Of a stretch of DNA of 64,000 bases, positions 34,677 to 45,997 are shown one piece after another (position 1 is the first letter of the stretch; every line of letters begins with the position of its first letter). The stretch spans positions 1 to 64,000 of the forward strand of contig NZ_CP054143.1 in the NCBI RefSeq assembly GCF_013284055.1, read 5' to 3'. The notes beneath the pieces are model-generated. The model did no database searches. It was not told where the DNA came from and worked only from the letters and a program-made list of their open reading frames with translations. Position numbers and translations under genes: made by a program. Origin of the DNA: Deefgea piscis (lineage in GTDB: Bacteria > Pseudomonadota > Gammaproteobacteria > Burkholderiales > Chitinibacteraceae).

Positions 34677-34698
34677 ACATCTCGCAGCACTCGGCCAA

Positions 34699-35199
34699 CT
34701 AGGCGCCATGCGCCTCATTCACAATATCAATCAATTGCTGCTCACTGATCTCACCCACGATTTTTTTAATCAACCGCCCTTTCGGGTCGAGTAAAAACGA
34801 CGTTGGGGTTAATTGCACCTCACCAAAAGCACGCGCAATCTCGCCACTTTGGTCGTACACCATTTCAAAAGGCAGCGGCATTTTGGCTAAATAATTTTCA
34901 ATATACGTTGGGTTGTCATAACTCATCGCCACCGCGATGGTGATCAATTTGTCTTTACCCAGTTTATTTTGCGCGGCCACCAATCCGGGCATCTCGGCGA
35001 TACAGCCGGTGCAGCTGGTGGCCCAAAAATTAACCAGCACCACCTTGCCTTGATAATCGGCAATTTGAATCGGCTTGCCGGCCATGGTGGTCATGGTTTG
35101 CTTGAGCGGCATTTTTTCTGCGGCGCTAAAAGCATTAAACACTAACGCTGCCGCACCGATCAGTGCCGCAGAGAGCGCAATTTTGAAACCCAGTTTCAT
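34699..35199 (-). CDS. TlpA/ResA-like thioredoxin family protein
   Basis: 166 residues with an N-terminal membrane anchor or signal (FKIALSAALIGAAALVFNAF). Thioredoxin fold with active site FWATSCTGCIAEMPGL (CxxC = CTGC), preceded by VVLVNFW and followed by the cis-Pro region QLTPTSFLLDPKG. Probably reduces periplasmic disulphides. Monocistronic and convergent with ltaE. Confidence 0.88.
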   Translation of the reverse strand: MKLGFKIALSAALIGAAALVFNAFSAAEKMPLKQTMTTMAGKPIQIADYQGKVVLVNFWATSCTGCIAEMPGLVAAQNKLGKDKLITIAVAMSYDNPTYIENYLAKMPLPFEMVYDQSGEIARAFGEVQLTPTSFLLDPKGRLIKKIVGEISEQQLIDIVNEAHGA

Positions 35200-35384
35200 T
35201 CACAGCATCCTTAATTTGACCAAAGTACCGAGCATTTGGCATTTCAACTGAAAAACAATGCGCCATTTTGAATGGAAAACGCCTTAACGTATAGCATGCT
35301 TTGCATTGATTTTTTTACGGCCCAGCCCCATCCCCCCAATCGCGCGCTGCTCAGCGTGACGCAATAAAAAAAACAGTGCCAGCT

Positions 35385-35414
35385 CTTGAAAAAGCTGCGC
35401 CTCGCCCCTACCAT
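35385..35414 (+). promoter_or_regulatory. Heat-shock (sigma-32) promoter of groESL
   Basis: CTTGAAA at 35385-35391 and CCCCTA at 35405-35410, separated by 13 bases, match the sigma-32 -35/-10 pattern. It lies directly upstream of the CIRCE element. Confidence 0.65.
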
Positions 35415-35441
35415 TTAGCACTCAGGCAAGTAGAGTGCTAA
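35415..35441. promoter_or_regulatory. CIRCE operator (HrcA site)
   Basis: Exact inverted repeat TTAGCACTC-N9-GAGTGCTAA, the consensus CIRCE. HrcA repressor binding here would control groESL. It overlaps the expected transcription start of the sigma-32-like promoter. Confidence 0.97.
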
Positions 35442-35506
35442 ACACCTGCTTGTACAAACAAATTTATACCTCTAACGACTGTTCAATACTCAGGAGTTTT
35501 AAACCC

Positions 35507-35791
35507 ATGAAAATTCGTCCATTGCACGACCGTGTGGTCATCAAACGTGTTGAAGCTGAAGCTAAAACTGCATCAGGCATTTTGCTCGCTGGTAGCGCCG
35601 CTGAAAAACCAGACATGGGTGAAGTGGTTGCTGTTGGTGCTGGCAAAGTATTGGAAAACGGTAGCGTTCAAGCGCTGACAGTTAAAGTTGGCGACAAAGT
35701 ATTGCTCGGTAAATACGCACAAAGCGTAAAAATTGACGGCGAAGAACTCATCGTTGTTCGCGAAGAAGAAATCTTCGCGATTGTTGAATAA
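35507..35791 (+). CDS. groES: Co-chaperonin GroES
   Basis: 94 residues from ATG 35507, chosen because CAGGAG lies 10 bases upstream and the family begins [11 protein letters not shown]; an earlier in-frame ATG at 35435 lies right behind CIRCE. Lid of the GroEL chamber. Mobile-loop region [20 protein letters not shown] and [19 protein letters not shown] are visible. Followed by groEL after 86 bases. Confidence 0.98.
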   Translation: MKIRPLHDRVVIKRVEAEAKTASGILLAGSAAEKPDMGEVVAVGAGKVLENGSVQALTVKVGDKVLLGKYAQSVKIDGEELIVVREEEIFAIVE

Positions 35792-35874
35792 GACATAAGT
35801 AATTCCGAAAATTCGGCGGATTACGCGCAGGCAAAGCCAGCGCTCATCCACCCTACATAATGATTGGAGAATAA

Positions 35875-37518
<1,644 letters not shown>

Positions 37519-37546
37519 TACCCATCTTGCCTTGGCAAGAAAAGAT

Positions 37547-37577
37547 AAAACCGGCGTTTTGAACGCCGGTTTTTTTT
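37547..37577 (+). terminator. Terminator of groESL
   Basis: AACCGGCGTT-TTGA-ACGCCGGTT stem followed by eight T. Confidence 0.9.
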
Positions 37578-37684
37578 ATGCCCAACAATTGCTGTCATCA
37601 AAGCAAATAAAAACTTACCTTGAAAATAGGCCCTTCATCAGCCAAATTGAGAGCAGCGTAAAACTCAATAACAAAGGCTGAGTT

Positions 37685-38962
37685 GTGAAAACTCTCATTT
37701 ACCTCAGTTTTTTAATCCTATGCACCGCGACTACGAGTGCCGAAGAAAATCAGCCTGAGCTCAATCTTGATAACAAAGACATCAACGCTGCTGACATCTT
37801 CAGTATAAGTGGGTTTTATTCCCTAGGGATTAACCACAACGACAGCCAAACTAGCTATATACGCGACCTATCGCAATCAAGAACCAATCATGGCCAAACC
37901 TCAGCAACCACCGATAGTCGTGTCGGCGTACAGCTACTTGCCGATTTTACCCCGCAATGGAGTGCCGCCTTACAAGTCACAGCACGCGAAGGGGTTGACT
38001 ATGCCAATGGCGACGCCGTCGACTGGGCATTTTTGCGTTATCGACCGAATGAAAATTGGAGCATCCGTGCCGGACGACTCAGCGTGGATATGTTTATGTT
38101 GTCCGATTTTCGCAACGTGGGTTACACCTACCCTTGGGTGCGACCAGTGCAAGATTTTTATGGCTTAATCCCGTTTTTTCAATACAACGGCGCCGATATT
38201 CAATATCGTCAGCAATTGGGCGATGGTGAAATCAAACTCAAAGGGAATATGGGTCGAATTAGCACCACCCTGCGCAGTGGTGTGGGTGACTTTCGGGTTC
38301 ACGGCGATCAATTAGCCAGCGCCTCACTTGAATGGAGCGATGAGCACTTTCATTTACGCTCTTCAATCGGGCAAATGAATTTACAAGGCAAGGTGCCTGG
38401 TAGCGATTTGCTGTCGAATGGACTCGCTCAACTCAGCCCATTTTGGCCCAGTGCGAATCAAATTCAGCAAGATTTAAAAATAAATGGTCGCCTCAAGTTT
38501 TTATTACTGGGGGCTAGTTATGACAATGGCCCTTGGTGGCTGCAAGGCGAATGGGGGCGTGTGCATTCAGAAACGGCTATTTATGGCCATATGGAAGGAG
38601 CATATATTAGCGCGGCCTATCGTATTGACGCTTTTCAACCCTATATCACGCTCAGCCAAGCCAAATCGAAAAACGCCCCTTATCGTGCGCCATTACCGAA
38701 AGGCCCTTTACCCCCCCCATTGGCGGCGGCAAGCCAAGCTTTAGCTGCAGGTGCTAACCAATTTTTAGGCAGTTTATATACTGATCAACAAACCTACTCC
38801 ATTGGTATTCGCTGGGATTTTCATCCCAGAATGGCGCTCAAATTTCAATACGATCGTATTCACGCGGCCGATGGCGGCAAAGGCTTATGGGATAATGGCA
38901 ATGCTCAGGCAGGGCCATTAAAAGCCAATATCTTTAGCCTTTCATTTGACGGTTTATTTTAG
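37685..38962 (+). CDS. Outer-membrane beta-barrel (porin-like) protein
   Basis: 425 residues starting at GTG. Signal peptide (TLIYLSFLILCTATTSAEE), then alternating beta-strand patterns: FSISGFYSLGINHN, SRVGVQLLADFTPQWSAALQV, WAFLRYRPNENWSIRAGR, ALKFQYDRIHAA, and a C-terminal NIFSLSFDGLF with terminal Phe, the signal for barrel assembly. Related in style to porin-like partners of sensory systems. Six bases separate it from the periplasmic-binding-like gene and nine more genes-bases link to a diguanylate cyclase, so the three form one operon. Ligand unknown. Confidence 0.75.
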   Translation: MKTLIYLSFLILCTATTSAEENQPELNLDNKDINAADIFSISGFYSLGINHNDSQTSYIRDLSQSRTNHGQTSATTDSRVGVQLLADFTPQWSAALQVTAREGVDYANGDAVDWAFLRYRPNENWSIRAGRLSVDMFMLSDFRNVGYTYPWVRPVQDFYGLIPFFQYNGADIQYRQQLGDGEIKLKGNMGRISTTLRSGVGDFRVHGDQLASASLEWSDEHFHLRSSIGQMNLQGKVPGSDLLSNGLAQLSPFWPSANQIQQDLKINGRLKFLLLGASYDNGPWWLQGEWGRVHSETAIYGHMEGAYISAAYRIDAFQPYITLSQAKSKNAPYRAPLPKGPLPPPLAAASQALAAGANQFLGSLYTDQQTYSIGIRWDFHPRMALKFQYDRIHAADGGKGLWDNGNAQAGPLKANIFSLSFDGLF

Positions 38963-38968
38963 GCCGAC

Positions 38969-39385
38969 ATGATGAAAAATAGCCTACTCATCACACTCAT
39001 GGCCCTGTGTATAAATTCAGCCAACGCCGAACTTTGGGTGATTACCAATCAGCAAAGTAACGTTTCCACTTTAACCCCACAACAAGTCAGTGACGTCTAT
39101 TTAGGCCGACTACTAGGCAACAACACGCCATTACAGCCCATTGAAATCAATTCCGATGAATTGCGGCGCCGGTTTTACTTTGCGCTCACTGGCAAACCTT
39201 TAGTTAAAATTGATGCATATTGGGCTAGACTGCAATTTGCCGGTCAACAAAAACCGCCACGGCGGCTTGCGGATCAAACTTCAGTCATTAAAAGCATTAG
39301 CCTCAATCAAGATCAAATCGGATTTATCGAGGCCAATAGCTTACCCAGCAATAGTGGGGTAAAAGTTGTTCTTAAACTGGAATAA
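38969..39385 (+). CDS. Small PstS-like periplasmic protein
   Basis: 138 residues with a signal peptide (LLITLMALCINSANA). The mature protein has the shape of a one-lobe phosphate-binding-like domain: LWVITNQQSNVSTLTPQQVSDVYLGR, FYFALTGKPLVKIDAYWARLQFAGQ and DQIGFIEANSL. It is much shorter than transport PstS proteins and no ABC transporter is nearby. Placed between an outer-membrane barrel and a membrane diguanylate cyclase, it probably acts as a sensor or regulator of the cyclase; this is inference. Confidence 0.7.
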   Translation: MMKNSLLITLMALCINSANAELWVITNQQSNVSTLTPQQVSDVYLGRLLGNNTPLQPIEINSDELRRRFYFALTGKPLVKIDAYWARLQFAGQQKPPRRLADQTSVIKSISLNQDQIGFIEANSLPSNSGVKVVLKLE

Positions 39386-39393
39386 GAATAAAT

Positions 39394-41001
39394 ATGGCTT
39401 TTCGACAAACCATTCATTACAAACTTTCAGTGACTATCGCTCTGTGCGCGATTTTAGTGGCTTCAATTTCTTCTTTTATTGTGTATCAACTCAATTACGC
39501 CAGCGAAATTAAGCACAGTTATTCCGACATCAAAAACCTAATGGCGGCAGTTGAAAAAACAGCGGCAGTTGCCGCTTTTAGCGGCAATCAACAAATCGCC
39601 ACTGATGTGGTCAATAGTTTGATTCTCAACCCCTTGATTCGGCACGCTACAATCAATGGCCACAATCGCTTACTAATTAGCGCCGGAAAAAAATCCACCG
39701 ATGTTGAATTAAAACTACCGCTCTATGAGCCCTTAGATGAGCGCAGTATTGCTGGATATATCACCTTAGAAATCAACACCTCAGAAATGAATATCCGTGC
39801 CAAAACGCGATCCATCGAGACGGCAATTTCCTTATTTATCCTGTCTTTATTAATTGGTTTAGTGGTTTATATTGTCGTATTTTTTAAGCTCAGCCGCCCT
39901 CTTACCCAATTATCCAGTCGATTACAAACCATCAAGCCCGCCACCAATGATCGACTGCCTAAATTAAACGACAAAGCATATGATGAGTTAATTCAATTAA
40001 CGCATCATATTAACTACCTGCTCAATATGGTGAGCGACGTCATTCATGCCGAACGTGAACTGCGCTTACAAATTAGCAAACTTGAACAGCAATTTAGGGG
40101 GATTTTTGAAAGTGCCAATGTGGGTATTGGTTTACTCGATGAGTCGGGCCGCCTTATCTTATCCAACCCAGCTTTTGCCAAACTGCTTGGAGAAAACATC
40201 CATGCTCAGGCCCAAATCAGCGGACAATGGATCGATCGATTATTTGCCCAGCCCTATCGACTATGGGGGCAAATTTACGCCAGCCTTGAGCGTAACCAAG
40301 CCACAACGAACGATCTACAAACCTGCAACGATTGGCTGCACGTGATTATCTCTGCCAGTTATAACGACGAACAAATCCCCTATTATCAATGCTTGATTTA
40401 TGACATTAGCGACCGAAAAAAACGCGAAGAACAAATGCGGCGCAGCGCCGACTATGACCACCTCACCGGCTTACATAATCGCCACTCCAGCGAAAAAATC
40501 TTAGCGCACTTACTCAGCAACACCATTGCCAGTAAAAATCAGTTGGCGATTTTTATGATTGATTTAGACCGTTTTAAATACATCAATGACACGTATGGGC
40601 ATGAAGCCGGTGACAAAGTACTGCAAGAAAGCGCCAGCCGTATGAAACAGCACTTTACCCGTGAAGAAGACTTAATTGCCCGTTTAGGTGGCGATGAATT
40701 TATGATCGTGGCTTATTTTGAAGACACGGCGCAACTCACCATCATGGTGCAAGCGCTGATTGACAGCATCAATCGGCCGATTGAAATCAGCAATAATTGC
40801 TTTGATCGAGTTGGCGCCAGCATTGGCATCGCATTAGCGCCCCAGCATGGTAGCAACAGTAATACGTTGATCAACAAAGCCGATCAAGCCATGTATCAAG
40901 TGAAGCGCTCTGGCCGTAATGGTTTTTGTATTTACGGCACCCCACACCGTTTAACCCCACAACTTCCCTCACAGCACATCAATCCTTCCTTAGACCATTA
41001 G
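39394..41001 (+). CDS. Membrane diguanylate cyclase (CHASE8-like, HAMP, PAS, GGDEF)
   Basis: 535 residues. Two transmembrane helices (about 13-32 and 140-165) flank a periplasmic domain of CHASE8 type (LMAAVEKTAAVAAFSGNQQIATDVV). A HAMP-like linker (FFKLSRPLTQLSSRL) leads to PAS (FRGIFESANVGIGLLDESG) and GGDEF (DYDHLTGLHNRHSSEK; RLGGDEFMIV intact; DRFKYINDTYGHEAGD). It should make cyclic di-GMP. No EAL domain. Third gene of the barrel/PstS-like/cyclase operon, arranged like yfiR-yfiN-yfiB but with different partners. Confidence 0.88.
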   Translation: MAFRQTIHYKLSVTIALCAILVASISSFIVYQLNYASEIKHSYSDIKNLMAAVEKTAAVAAFSGNQQIATDVVNSLILNPLIRHATINGHNRLLISAGKKSTDVELKLPLYEPLDERSIAGYITLEINTSEMNIRAKTRSIETAISLFILSLLIGLVVYIVVFFKLSRPLTQLSSRLQTIKPATNDRLPKLNDKAYDELIQLTHHINYLLNMVSDVIHAERELRLQISKLEQQFRGIFESANVGIGLLDESGRLILSNPAFAKLLGENIHAQAQISGQWIDRLFAQPYRLWGQIYASLERNQATTNDLQTCNDWLHVIISASYNDEQIPYYQCLIYDISDRKKREEQMRRSADYDHLTGLHNRHSSEKILAHLLSNTIASKNQLAIFMIDLDRFKYINDTYGHEAGDKVLQESASRMKQHFTREEDLIARLGGDEFMIVAYFEDTAQLTIMVQALIDSINRPIEISNNCFDRVGASIGIALAPQHGSNSNTLINKADQAMYQVKRSGRNGFCIYGTPHRLTPQLPSQHINPSLDH

Positions 41002-41121
41002 TCTTCGCCTGTCATTCAAAACCAAGGCCGCACCTAGCCCAATGTATTTTGTGACGATTGCCGCTTAAACCGTTAAAATGCAGGGTTTGTTTCGCCATAA
41101 ATATCATGGCATGCTCGCTCA

Positions 41122-42030
41122 ATGGAATACGCTGTGAACCCGCAATTGCTTGATTTACTCAATGGGCAAGAATCAGACTACCCGCATCATTTGGCACAAC
41201 TACACCCGCATTTACACGACTTGATTGCAGCAGCATCGGGTAGCGATGAGTTTGAAGAATATTTGCGCTCTTTACTCATCGATCAACGCGGCAATCGCCA
41301 AGGTTTTTCAGCCGTGGTGATCTCGGAAATCTTTCGCTTAATTCAAGCCTGCGAGCAAAAAAAACAAGGGTTTAGCGACTCAGCCGCGCCAGACGTGTGG
41401 GAGCATGTCAAACAAGCCCGTGATCACTTAAACGCCTGCGGCGTAGCCTTTAATTTAGAGAGCTTTTTTGCGGCGGCTGAGCGCGGCGAGACGTTAAAGC
41501 TAGTGCTGTTTTTAAAAGCCGGCATGAAAATCGACGCGCGAGATCACCATCAAAAGACACCATTAATTTGGGCCTCATCGTTTGGTCACCTGCCCTGTGT
41601 TGGCCTGCTACTGGCCAATCAAGCCCAAACCGATCTTGCCGATAGCGGCGGCTATACCGCAATTCACTGGGCGGCCGCCAATGGCCACGCTGAAGTCATT
41701 CGCCTTTTACTCGAGCATGGCGCCAACGCCGACCTCAGTAGCCACGCAGGAAAAACCCCACTCATTCAAGCTGCGGCACGTGGACAACGCGATGCTTTAA
41801 TGCGGTTAATGGAAGCTGGCGTTGCGCTAAATACTCAAGATGCCGAAGGAAACACGGCATTGCATAAGGCCATCACACAAGGGTATGTGCACGTATCTCA
41901 GGCGCTCATTCACCATCATGCAGATACCCACCTATTGAATCGAGAGCAATGCAGTGCTTTTGATTTAGCGACGCGACACCCCAATCTGGCAATCCGGCAG
42001 TTGGTTAAACAACAGCCGATCTCGGCTTAG
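41122..42030 (+). CDS. Ankyrin-repeat protein
   Basis: 302 residues. After a helical N-terminus come about five ankyrin repeats from residue 110: FFAAAERGETLKLVLFLKAG, DHHQKTPLIWASSFGHLPCV, GGYTAIHWAAANGHAEVIRLL, GKTPLIQAAARGQRDALMRL and GNTALHKAITQGYVHVSQAL. No signal peptide. Ankyrin repeats mediate protein binding; partner unknown. Monocistronic, followed by a CGCAGAG-type repeat. Confidence 0.88.
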   Translation: MEYAVNPQLLDLLNGQESDYPHHLAQLHPHLHDLIAAASGSDEFEEYLRSLLIDQRGNRQGFSAVVISEIFRLIQACEQKKQGFSDSAAPDVWEHVKQARDHLNACGVAFNLESFFAAAERGETLKLVLFLKAGMKIDARDHHQKTPLIWASSFGHLPCVGLLLANQAQTDLADSGGYTAIHWAAANGHAEVIRLLLEHGANADLSSHAGKTPLIQAAARGQRDALMRLMEAGVALNTQDAEGNTALHKAITQGYVHVSQALIHHHADTHLLNREQCSAFDLATRHPNLAIRQLVKQQPISA

Positions 42031-42355
42031 ACTCAAATACAGTTCACTTAACGACAACCCTTGAAAACCTGACGCAGAGGTGCAGAGACGCGGAGGAAAT
42101 TCAGGGTTTTTCGATTGATTTTCTCTGTACCTTTGCGTCAAAAGCGATACCAGTAATGAAATAGAGGAAAAAAATGCCGCTCACTTGGCTTAAGTGAACG
42201 GCATTACGGCTTAGACTCTCTATTTACGTTTAGCCCGCGTCTGCTTTACGAAGCGCAGCCATCGCATGACGATGTGGCGCGTTTCATGCCTTGTTTCAAG
42301 CAAAAAATCGCACCGATTTGATGGCAAAAACAATGTTAAATGTCTAAAACACGAC
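42031..42355. repeat. Intergenic region with a CGCAGAG-type inverted repeat
   Basis: GACGCAGAGGTGCAGAGACG at 42071-42090 and TTTCTCTGTACCTTTGCGTC at 42120-42139 are complementary arms, matching the termini of the larger element near 23.3 kb. No gene. A hairpin (TGCCGCTCACTT / AAGTGAACGGCA) at 42174-42203 probably ends transcription of the ankyrin gene. Confidence 0.6.
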
Positions 42356-42817
42356 TTATTTTTTCAATAAGCGCACTGCACGGCGCGCTTTTGCTTGTTC
42401 CCAGCGCGTCATCGCTTCGTCATCACTCGGGGTTAACGGCTCGATCGCCAGCGATTGGCCTTCGGCATTCATAGCCACCATCGTAAAATAGCAACTATTG
42501 GTATGGCGCTCAGTCTGCTCGCAAATGTTTTCTGCCACCACCCGAATGCCAATTTCCATCGAAGTGCGACCGGTGTAGTTCACACTGGCTAAAAAATGCA
42601 CTAACTCGCCGACATAAATCGGCTGCTTAAAAATCACCTGATCCACCGACAAAGTCACCGCATACGCGCCAGCGTAGCGACTTGCACACACATAAGCGAC
42701 TTGATCGAGCTGCTTTAATAAAGCGCCACCGTGCACCTTGCCAGAAAAATTAGCCATATCAGGCGTCATGAGCACCGTCATGCTGATTTGATGCTTTGGA
42801 CCATCATGCATAATCAA
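42356..42817 (-). CDS. Acyl-CoA thioesterase (YciA-like hotdog)
   Basis: 153 residues. A single hotdog domain: PDMANFSGKVHGGALLKQLDQVAYVCASRYAG (HGG motif with catalytic Asp), FKQPIYVGELVHFLASVNYTG, SMEIGIRVVAEN. Hydrolyses acyl-CoA thioesters. Monocistronic, upstream of the lipA terminator on the same strand. Confidence 0.9.
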   Translation of the reverse strand: MIMHDGPKHQISMTVLMTPDMANFSGKVHGGALLKQLDQVAYVCASRYAGAYAVTLSVDQVIFKQPIYVGELVHFLASVNYTGRTSMEIGIRVVAENICEQTERHTNSCYFTMVAMNAEGQSLAIEPLTPSDDEAMTRWEQAKARRAVRLLKK

Positions 42818-42950
42818 AACCTCAAGGTATATACAGCTAGCTTAACATCTAAAATCTAGCCCACGATATACCCCATAAAACCACGGCGTAAAATCATTAA
42901 CAAAAAGCAACACCCTATGGCCTGCAGGCGCATGACGCGTTACACCAAAT

Positions 42951-42994
42951 AAAAACGGCGCGCTGTTGCGATTGCAAAAGCTGCGCCGTTTTTA
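42951..42994 (-). terminator. Terminator of the lipoate cluster
   Basis: AAAACGGCGC and GCGCCGTTTT arms just after the lipA stop; T-run on the minus strand. Confidence 0.75.
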
Positions 42995-43017
42995 AAGTCG
43001 ATCTGAATTAAAAGTCG

Positions 43018-44010
43018 TTAAACCCCAGCCCCATGCGCTTGCTGATCAGCGTGGTAGCTAGATCGCACCATTGCGCCCACTGCCGCATGCTTGAAACCTA
43101 ACTCATACGCGTGTTTTTCAAATACTTTGAATTGATCAGGATGCACGTAGCGCAGAACTGGTAAATGCCCATTCGATGGTTGCAAGTACTGACCGATGGT
43201 AATCATATCAATATCATGCGCGCGCATATCGGCCATCACTTGGAACACTTCTTCATCCGTTTCGCCCAAGCCGACCATAATGCCCGACTTGGTGCTAACT
43301 GCTGGATACAGACGCTTAAATTCTTTGAGTAAATCTAATGAATGCTGATAATCCGAGCCTGGGCGCGCTTGCTTATACAGGCGCGGTGCGGTTTCTAAAT
43401 TATGATTCATCACATCAGGCAAAGCGTCTTTGAATGTTTCCAGCGCCAATTCAACCCGGCCACGAAAATCGGGGACCAGTACTTCAATTTGCGTTTCTGG
43501 GCTCAATTGACGGGTGGTTTGAATGCATTCAGCAAAATGCGCGGCACCACCGTCGCGTAAATCATCCCGATCGACCGAGGTAATGACCACATATTTAAGC
43601 TTTAAGGCGGCAATGGTTTCGCCCAAATGGCGCGGCTCATTCTCATCGAGCGGATTCGGACGACCATGGCCGACATCACAGAACGGACAACGCCGAGTAC
43701 AGATATCGCCCATGATCATAAAGGTGGCCGTCCCCTTACCAAAACACTCGCCAATATTCGGGCAAGTTGCTTCTTCACAAACGGTATGCAGTTTTTGCTC
43801 ACGCAAAATCTGTTTGATTTCATAAAAACGGCTGTTATGGCTGGCCGCTTGCACGCGAATCCATTCGGGCTTTTTGATTTTTGTTTCAAGCTGAACGATT
43901 TTAATCGGAATACGGGCCGTTTTTGCTTCACCCTTTAACTTAACACCGACTTCTTTACTGGCCGGCTTGCTGGTGGGCGCGCTGGCCCCTTCTTTGATTT
44001 GATCTGTCAT
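43018..44010 (-). CDS. lipA: Lipoyl synthase
   Basis: 330 residues from ATG 44010; the frame is open to 44196 but the extra N-terminus is the shifted lipB 3' end. Inserts two sulfur atoms into octanoyl groups using two [4Fe-4S] clusters: auxiliary cluster motif [12 protein letters not shown], radical-SAM motif [23 protein letters not shown] and the terminal RSSYHADQQ are diagnostic. The N-terminal 45 residues are a basic extension. Downstream of lipB in the dat-ybeD-lipB-lipA cluster. Confidence 0.97.
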   Translation of the reverse strand: MTDQIKEGASAPTSKPASKEVGVKLKGEAKTARIPIKIVQLETKIKKPEWIRVQAASHNSRFYEIKQILREQKLHTVCEEATCPNIGECFGKGTATFMIMGDICTRRCPFCDVGHGRPNPLDENEPRHLGETIAALKLKYVVITSVDRDDLRDGGAAHFAECIQTTRQLSPETQIEVLVPDFRGRVELALETFKDALPDVMNHNLETAPRLYKQARPGSDYQHSLDLLKEFKRLYPAVSTKSGIMVGLGETDEEVFQVMADMRAHDIDMITIGQYLQPSNGHLPVLRYVHPDQFKVFEKHAYELGFKHAAVGAMVRSSYHADQQAHGAGV

Positions 44011-44032
44011 ATCGTCCGAATTACCGTACTTT

Positions 44033-44677
44033 TTATGTGGGTAATTGCTTGATTTGTTGAAGAATTTTGTCGGCCATTTTACCGAACAAATCTGCGGGTG
44101 TCTTGTTAATCCCCATATCGAGCATGCGCGTGACTTGCAAGCCTTGATAACCGCAAGGGTTGATTTGCTGAAATGGCGCCAAATCCATGCTGACATTCAA
44201 TGCCAAGCCATGATAACAACAGCCATTTTTAATCCGTAAGCCCAAGCTGGCAATTTTAGCTTCAAAATCAAAGCCTTCGCGGTGCAGCATCACATACACG
44301 CCCGGTGCATCCACTTTGCCATAGGCGGTAATGCCTTCATCGGCTAACACCGCAATCACGCTGTTTTCTAATAAGCGCACCAAGTCTCGCACGCCCAACT
44401 TATGCCGGCGTAAATCGAGCAATAAATACGCAATCAGCTGCCCAGGCCCATGATAAGTCACCTGCCCACCCCGATCGATCTGAACAATCGGAATCGCGCT
44501 TTGACTCAAAATATGCTCCGGTTTACCTGCCAAACCTTGAGTAAAGACCGGGGGATGCTCAAGTAGCCACAACTCATCGGGTGTTGTGGCATCCCGTTGA
44601 CTGGTAAATGCTTGCATCGCCTCAAAGGTGGGCAAATAATCGACTTGCCCCAATTGTTTTACAATCAAATCTGGCAC
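44033..44677 (-). CDS. lipB: Octanoyltransferase LipB
   Basis: 214 residues. Moves octanoate from acyl carrier protein to lipoyl domains. [23 protein letters not shown], the conserved KIASLGLRI with catalytic Lys, and [12 protein letters not shown] are present. The Cys of the family lies in [12 protein letters not shown]. The start adjoins the ybeD stop directly. Confidence 0.96.
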   Translation of the reverse strand: MPDLIVKQLGQVDYLPTFEAMQAFTSQRDATTPDELWLLEHPPVFTQGLAGKPEHILSQSAIPIVQIDRGGQVTYHGPGQLIAYLLLDLRRHKLGVRDLVRLLENSVIAVLADEGITAYGKVDAPGVYVMLHREGFDFEAKIASLGLRIKNGCCYHGLALNVSMDLAPFQQINPCGYQGLQVTRMLDMGINKTPADLFGKMADKILQQIKQLPT

Positions 44678-44977
44678 TTATAGCACCATACGAACCATAT
44701 GATGCGCGCGTAAAGCGGCATCAAGTGCGTGCACTTGCTCGACATTTTCAAAGGTAATCATCAACGTTAGAGCATGGTAATTACCGCTGGTGGACGCGCG
44801 ATGCTCAATTTTGTCTTCTACAAAATCAGCGATCAACCCTTGCGTTACTTCGACAATTTCTTTCACAAATTCAGCATGGCTAATGCTTTTATGACTAACC
44901 ACTTTCACAGGGATCAAGACGGGAAAAGTCACTAAATCTTCAAGCTTCTGACTAGGTATATCCGTAAAACCAACCAT
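44678..44977 (-). CDS. ybeD: DUF493 family protein (YbeD-like)
   Basis: 99 residues. Ferredoxin-like fold: FPVLIPVKVVSHKSISHAEFVKEIVEV and STSGNYHALTLMITFENVEQVHALDAAL. E. coli ybeD stands next to lipB; a role in lipoate metabolism regulation is suggested but unproven. Between dat and lipB, with five and zero bases of spacing. Confidence 0.92.
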   Translation of the reverse strand: MVGFTDIPSQKLEDLVTFPVLIPVKVVSHKSISHAEFVKEIVEVTQGLIADFVEDKIEHRASTSGNYHALTLMITFENVEQVHALDAALRAHHMVRMVL

Positions 44978-44982
44978 TATTC

Positions 44983-45858
44983 TTACTCCTGTCCACGGTG
45001 CATCACCGTCATTTTAAAATTTTGATACAAACCATACATAATTTTATATATGGGGCCAACTTGGCCATTTCCTACTGCTTGTCCATCTAAGTTCACAATC
45101 GCGAGGACTTCTTTCGATGAAGACGTCAACCAAAGCTCATCGGCATCGCGCAGCATCTGCTCCGTTACTGGCGCAAGTGTAACTGGTAAATCATGCTGCT
45201 GAGCCAGCTCTAAAATCACGTCATAGGTTATGCCTGTGAGCATCAAATTTGACGGCGCTGGCGTATAAATTACGCCGTCTTTGACGATAAAAATATTGCT
45301 CGCGGCCCCTTCAGTTAAATCGCCATCGCGCAATAAAATTGCCTCGGCAACCCCCGCATCCACCGCTTCTTGCTTAGCAAGCACATTGGCCAATAAAGAA
45401 ATGGCCTTGATATTACAACGCTGCCAGCGAACATCATTGCAAGTGATGGCACTCACGCCACACTCAACGGCCAGCGCTGGTGGCGGCTCAAGCTCATCAG
45501 CAAACATCAATACTGTAGGCATCGCTTCTAAAGGAAAAGCATGCTGGCGCGGATAAGCGGACCCACGCGAGACTTGCAAATAAATGGATTGATCGACAAA
45601 CGTTTGCGCGTGGATCAGGGCTTGAATATGCTCGCGCCACGCTGATATCGAATACGGATTTTCAATTCGAACTTGAGCTAAATTATTAGCCAGCCGCACC
45701 AAATGCTCATCTAAGCGAAAAGCAACTCGCTGATAAACCGGAATCATTTCATAAACGCCATCACCAAACAAAAAACCACGATCCATCACCGAGATTTTTA
45801 ATTCAGCTAACGGCGCAAACTGACCATTTAAAAACGCAATTTTATGAGGTATTTGCAT
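44983..45858 (-). CDS. dat: D-amino-acid aminotransferase (class IV)
   Basis: 291 residues from ATG 45858; the frame extends to 45903 but the family starts near IAFLNGQF. Fold-type IV PLP aminotransferase: DRGFLFGDGVYEMIPVY, CNIKAISLLANVLAKQEA with the PLP Lys, EGAASNIFIVKDG and LTGITYDVILELA. It supplies D-alanine/D-glutamate or acts on branched-chain substrates; location before ybeD-lipB favours the Dat-type. Confidence 0.88.
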   Translation of the reverse strand: MQIPHKIAFLNGQFAPLAELKISVMDRGFLFGDGVYEMIPVYQRVAFRLDEHLVRLANNLAQVRIENPYSISAWREHIQALIHAQTFVDQSIYLQVSRGSAYPRQHAFPLEAMPTVLMFADELEPPPALAVECGVSAITCNDVRWQRCNIKAISLLANVLAKQEAVDAGVAEAILLRDGDLTEGAASNIFIVKDGVIYTPAPSNLMLTGITYDVILELAQQHDLPVTLAPVTEQMLRDADELWLTSSSKEVLAIVNLDGQAVGNGQVGPIYKIMYGLYQNFKMTVMHRGQE

Positions 45859-45997
45859 GGCAGATCCTATCAAATAAAGCACCGTTACGACACTGCGTCG
45901 CAATGTGGCGCAATTGACTCGCTAGGGCTTGGAGAGTTTTGTATTCTCAGTCTATACTCAGCGGTATTTTCAAACAAACGTTTCATAAGGTGGATCC

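Noticed and set aside
44011-44196. 62-residue N-terminal extension of lipA
   Set aside because: It only translates the lipB 3' end in another frame; the family starts after the ATG at 44010.
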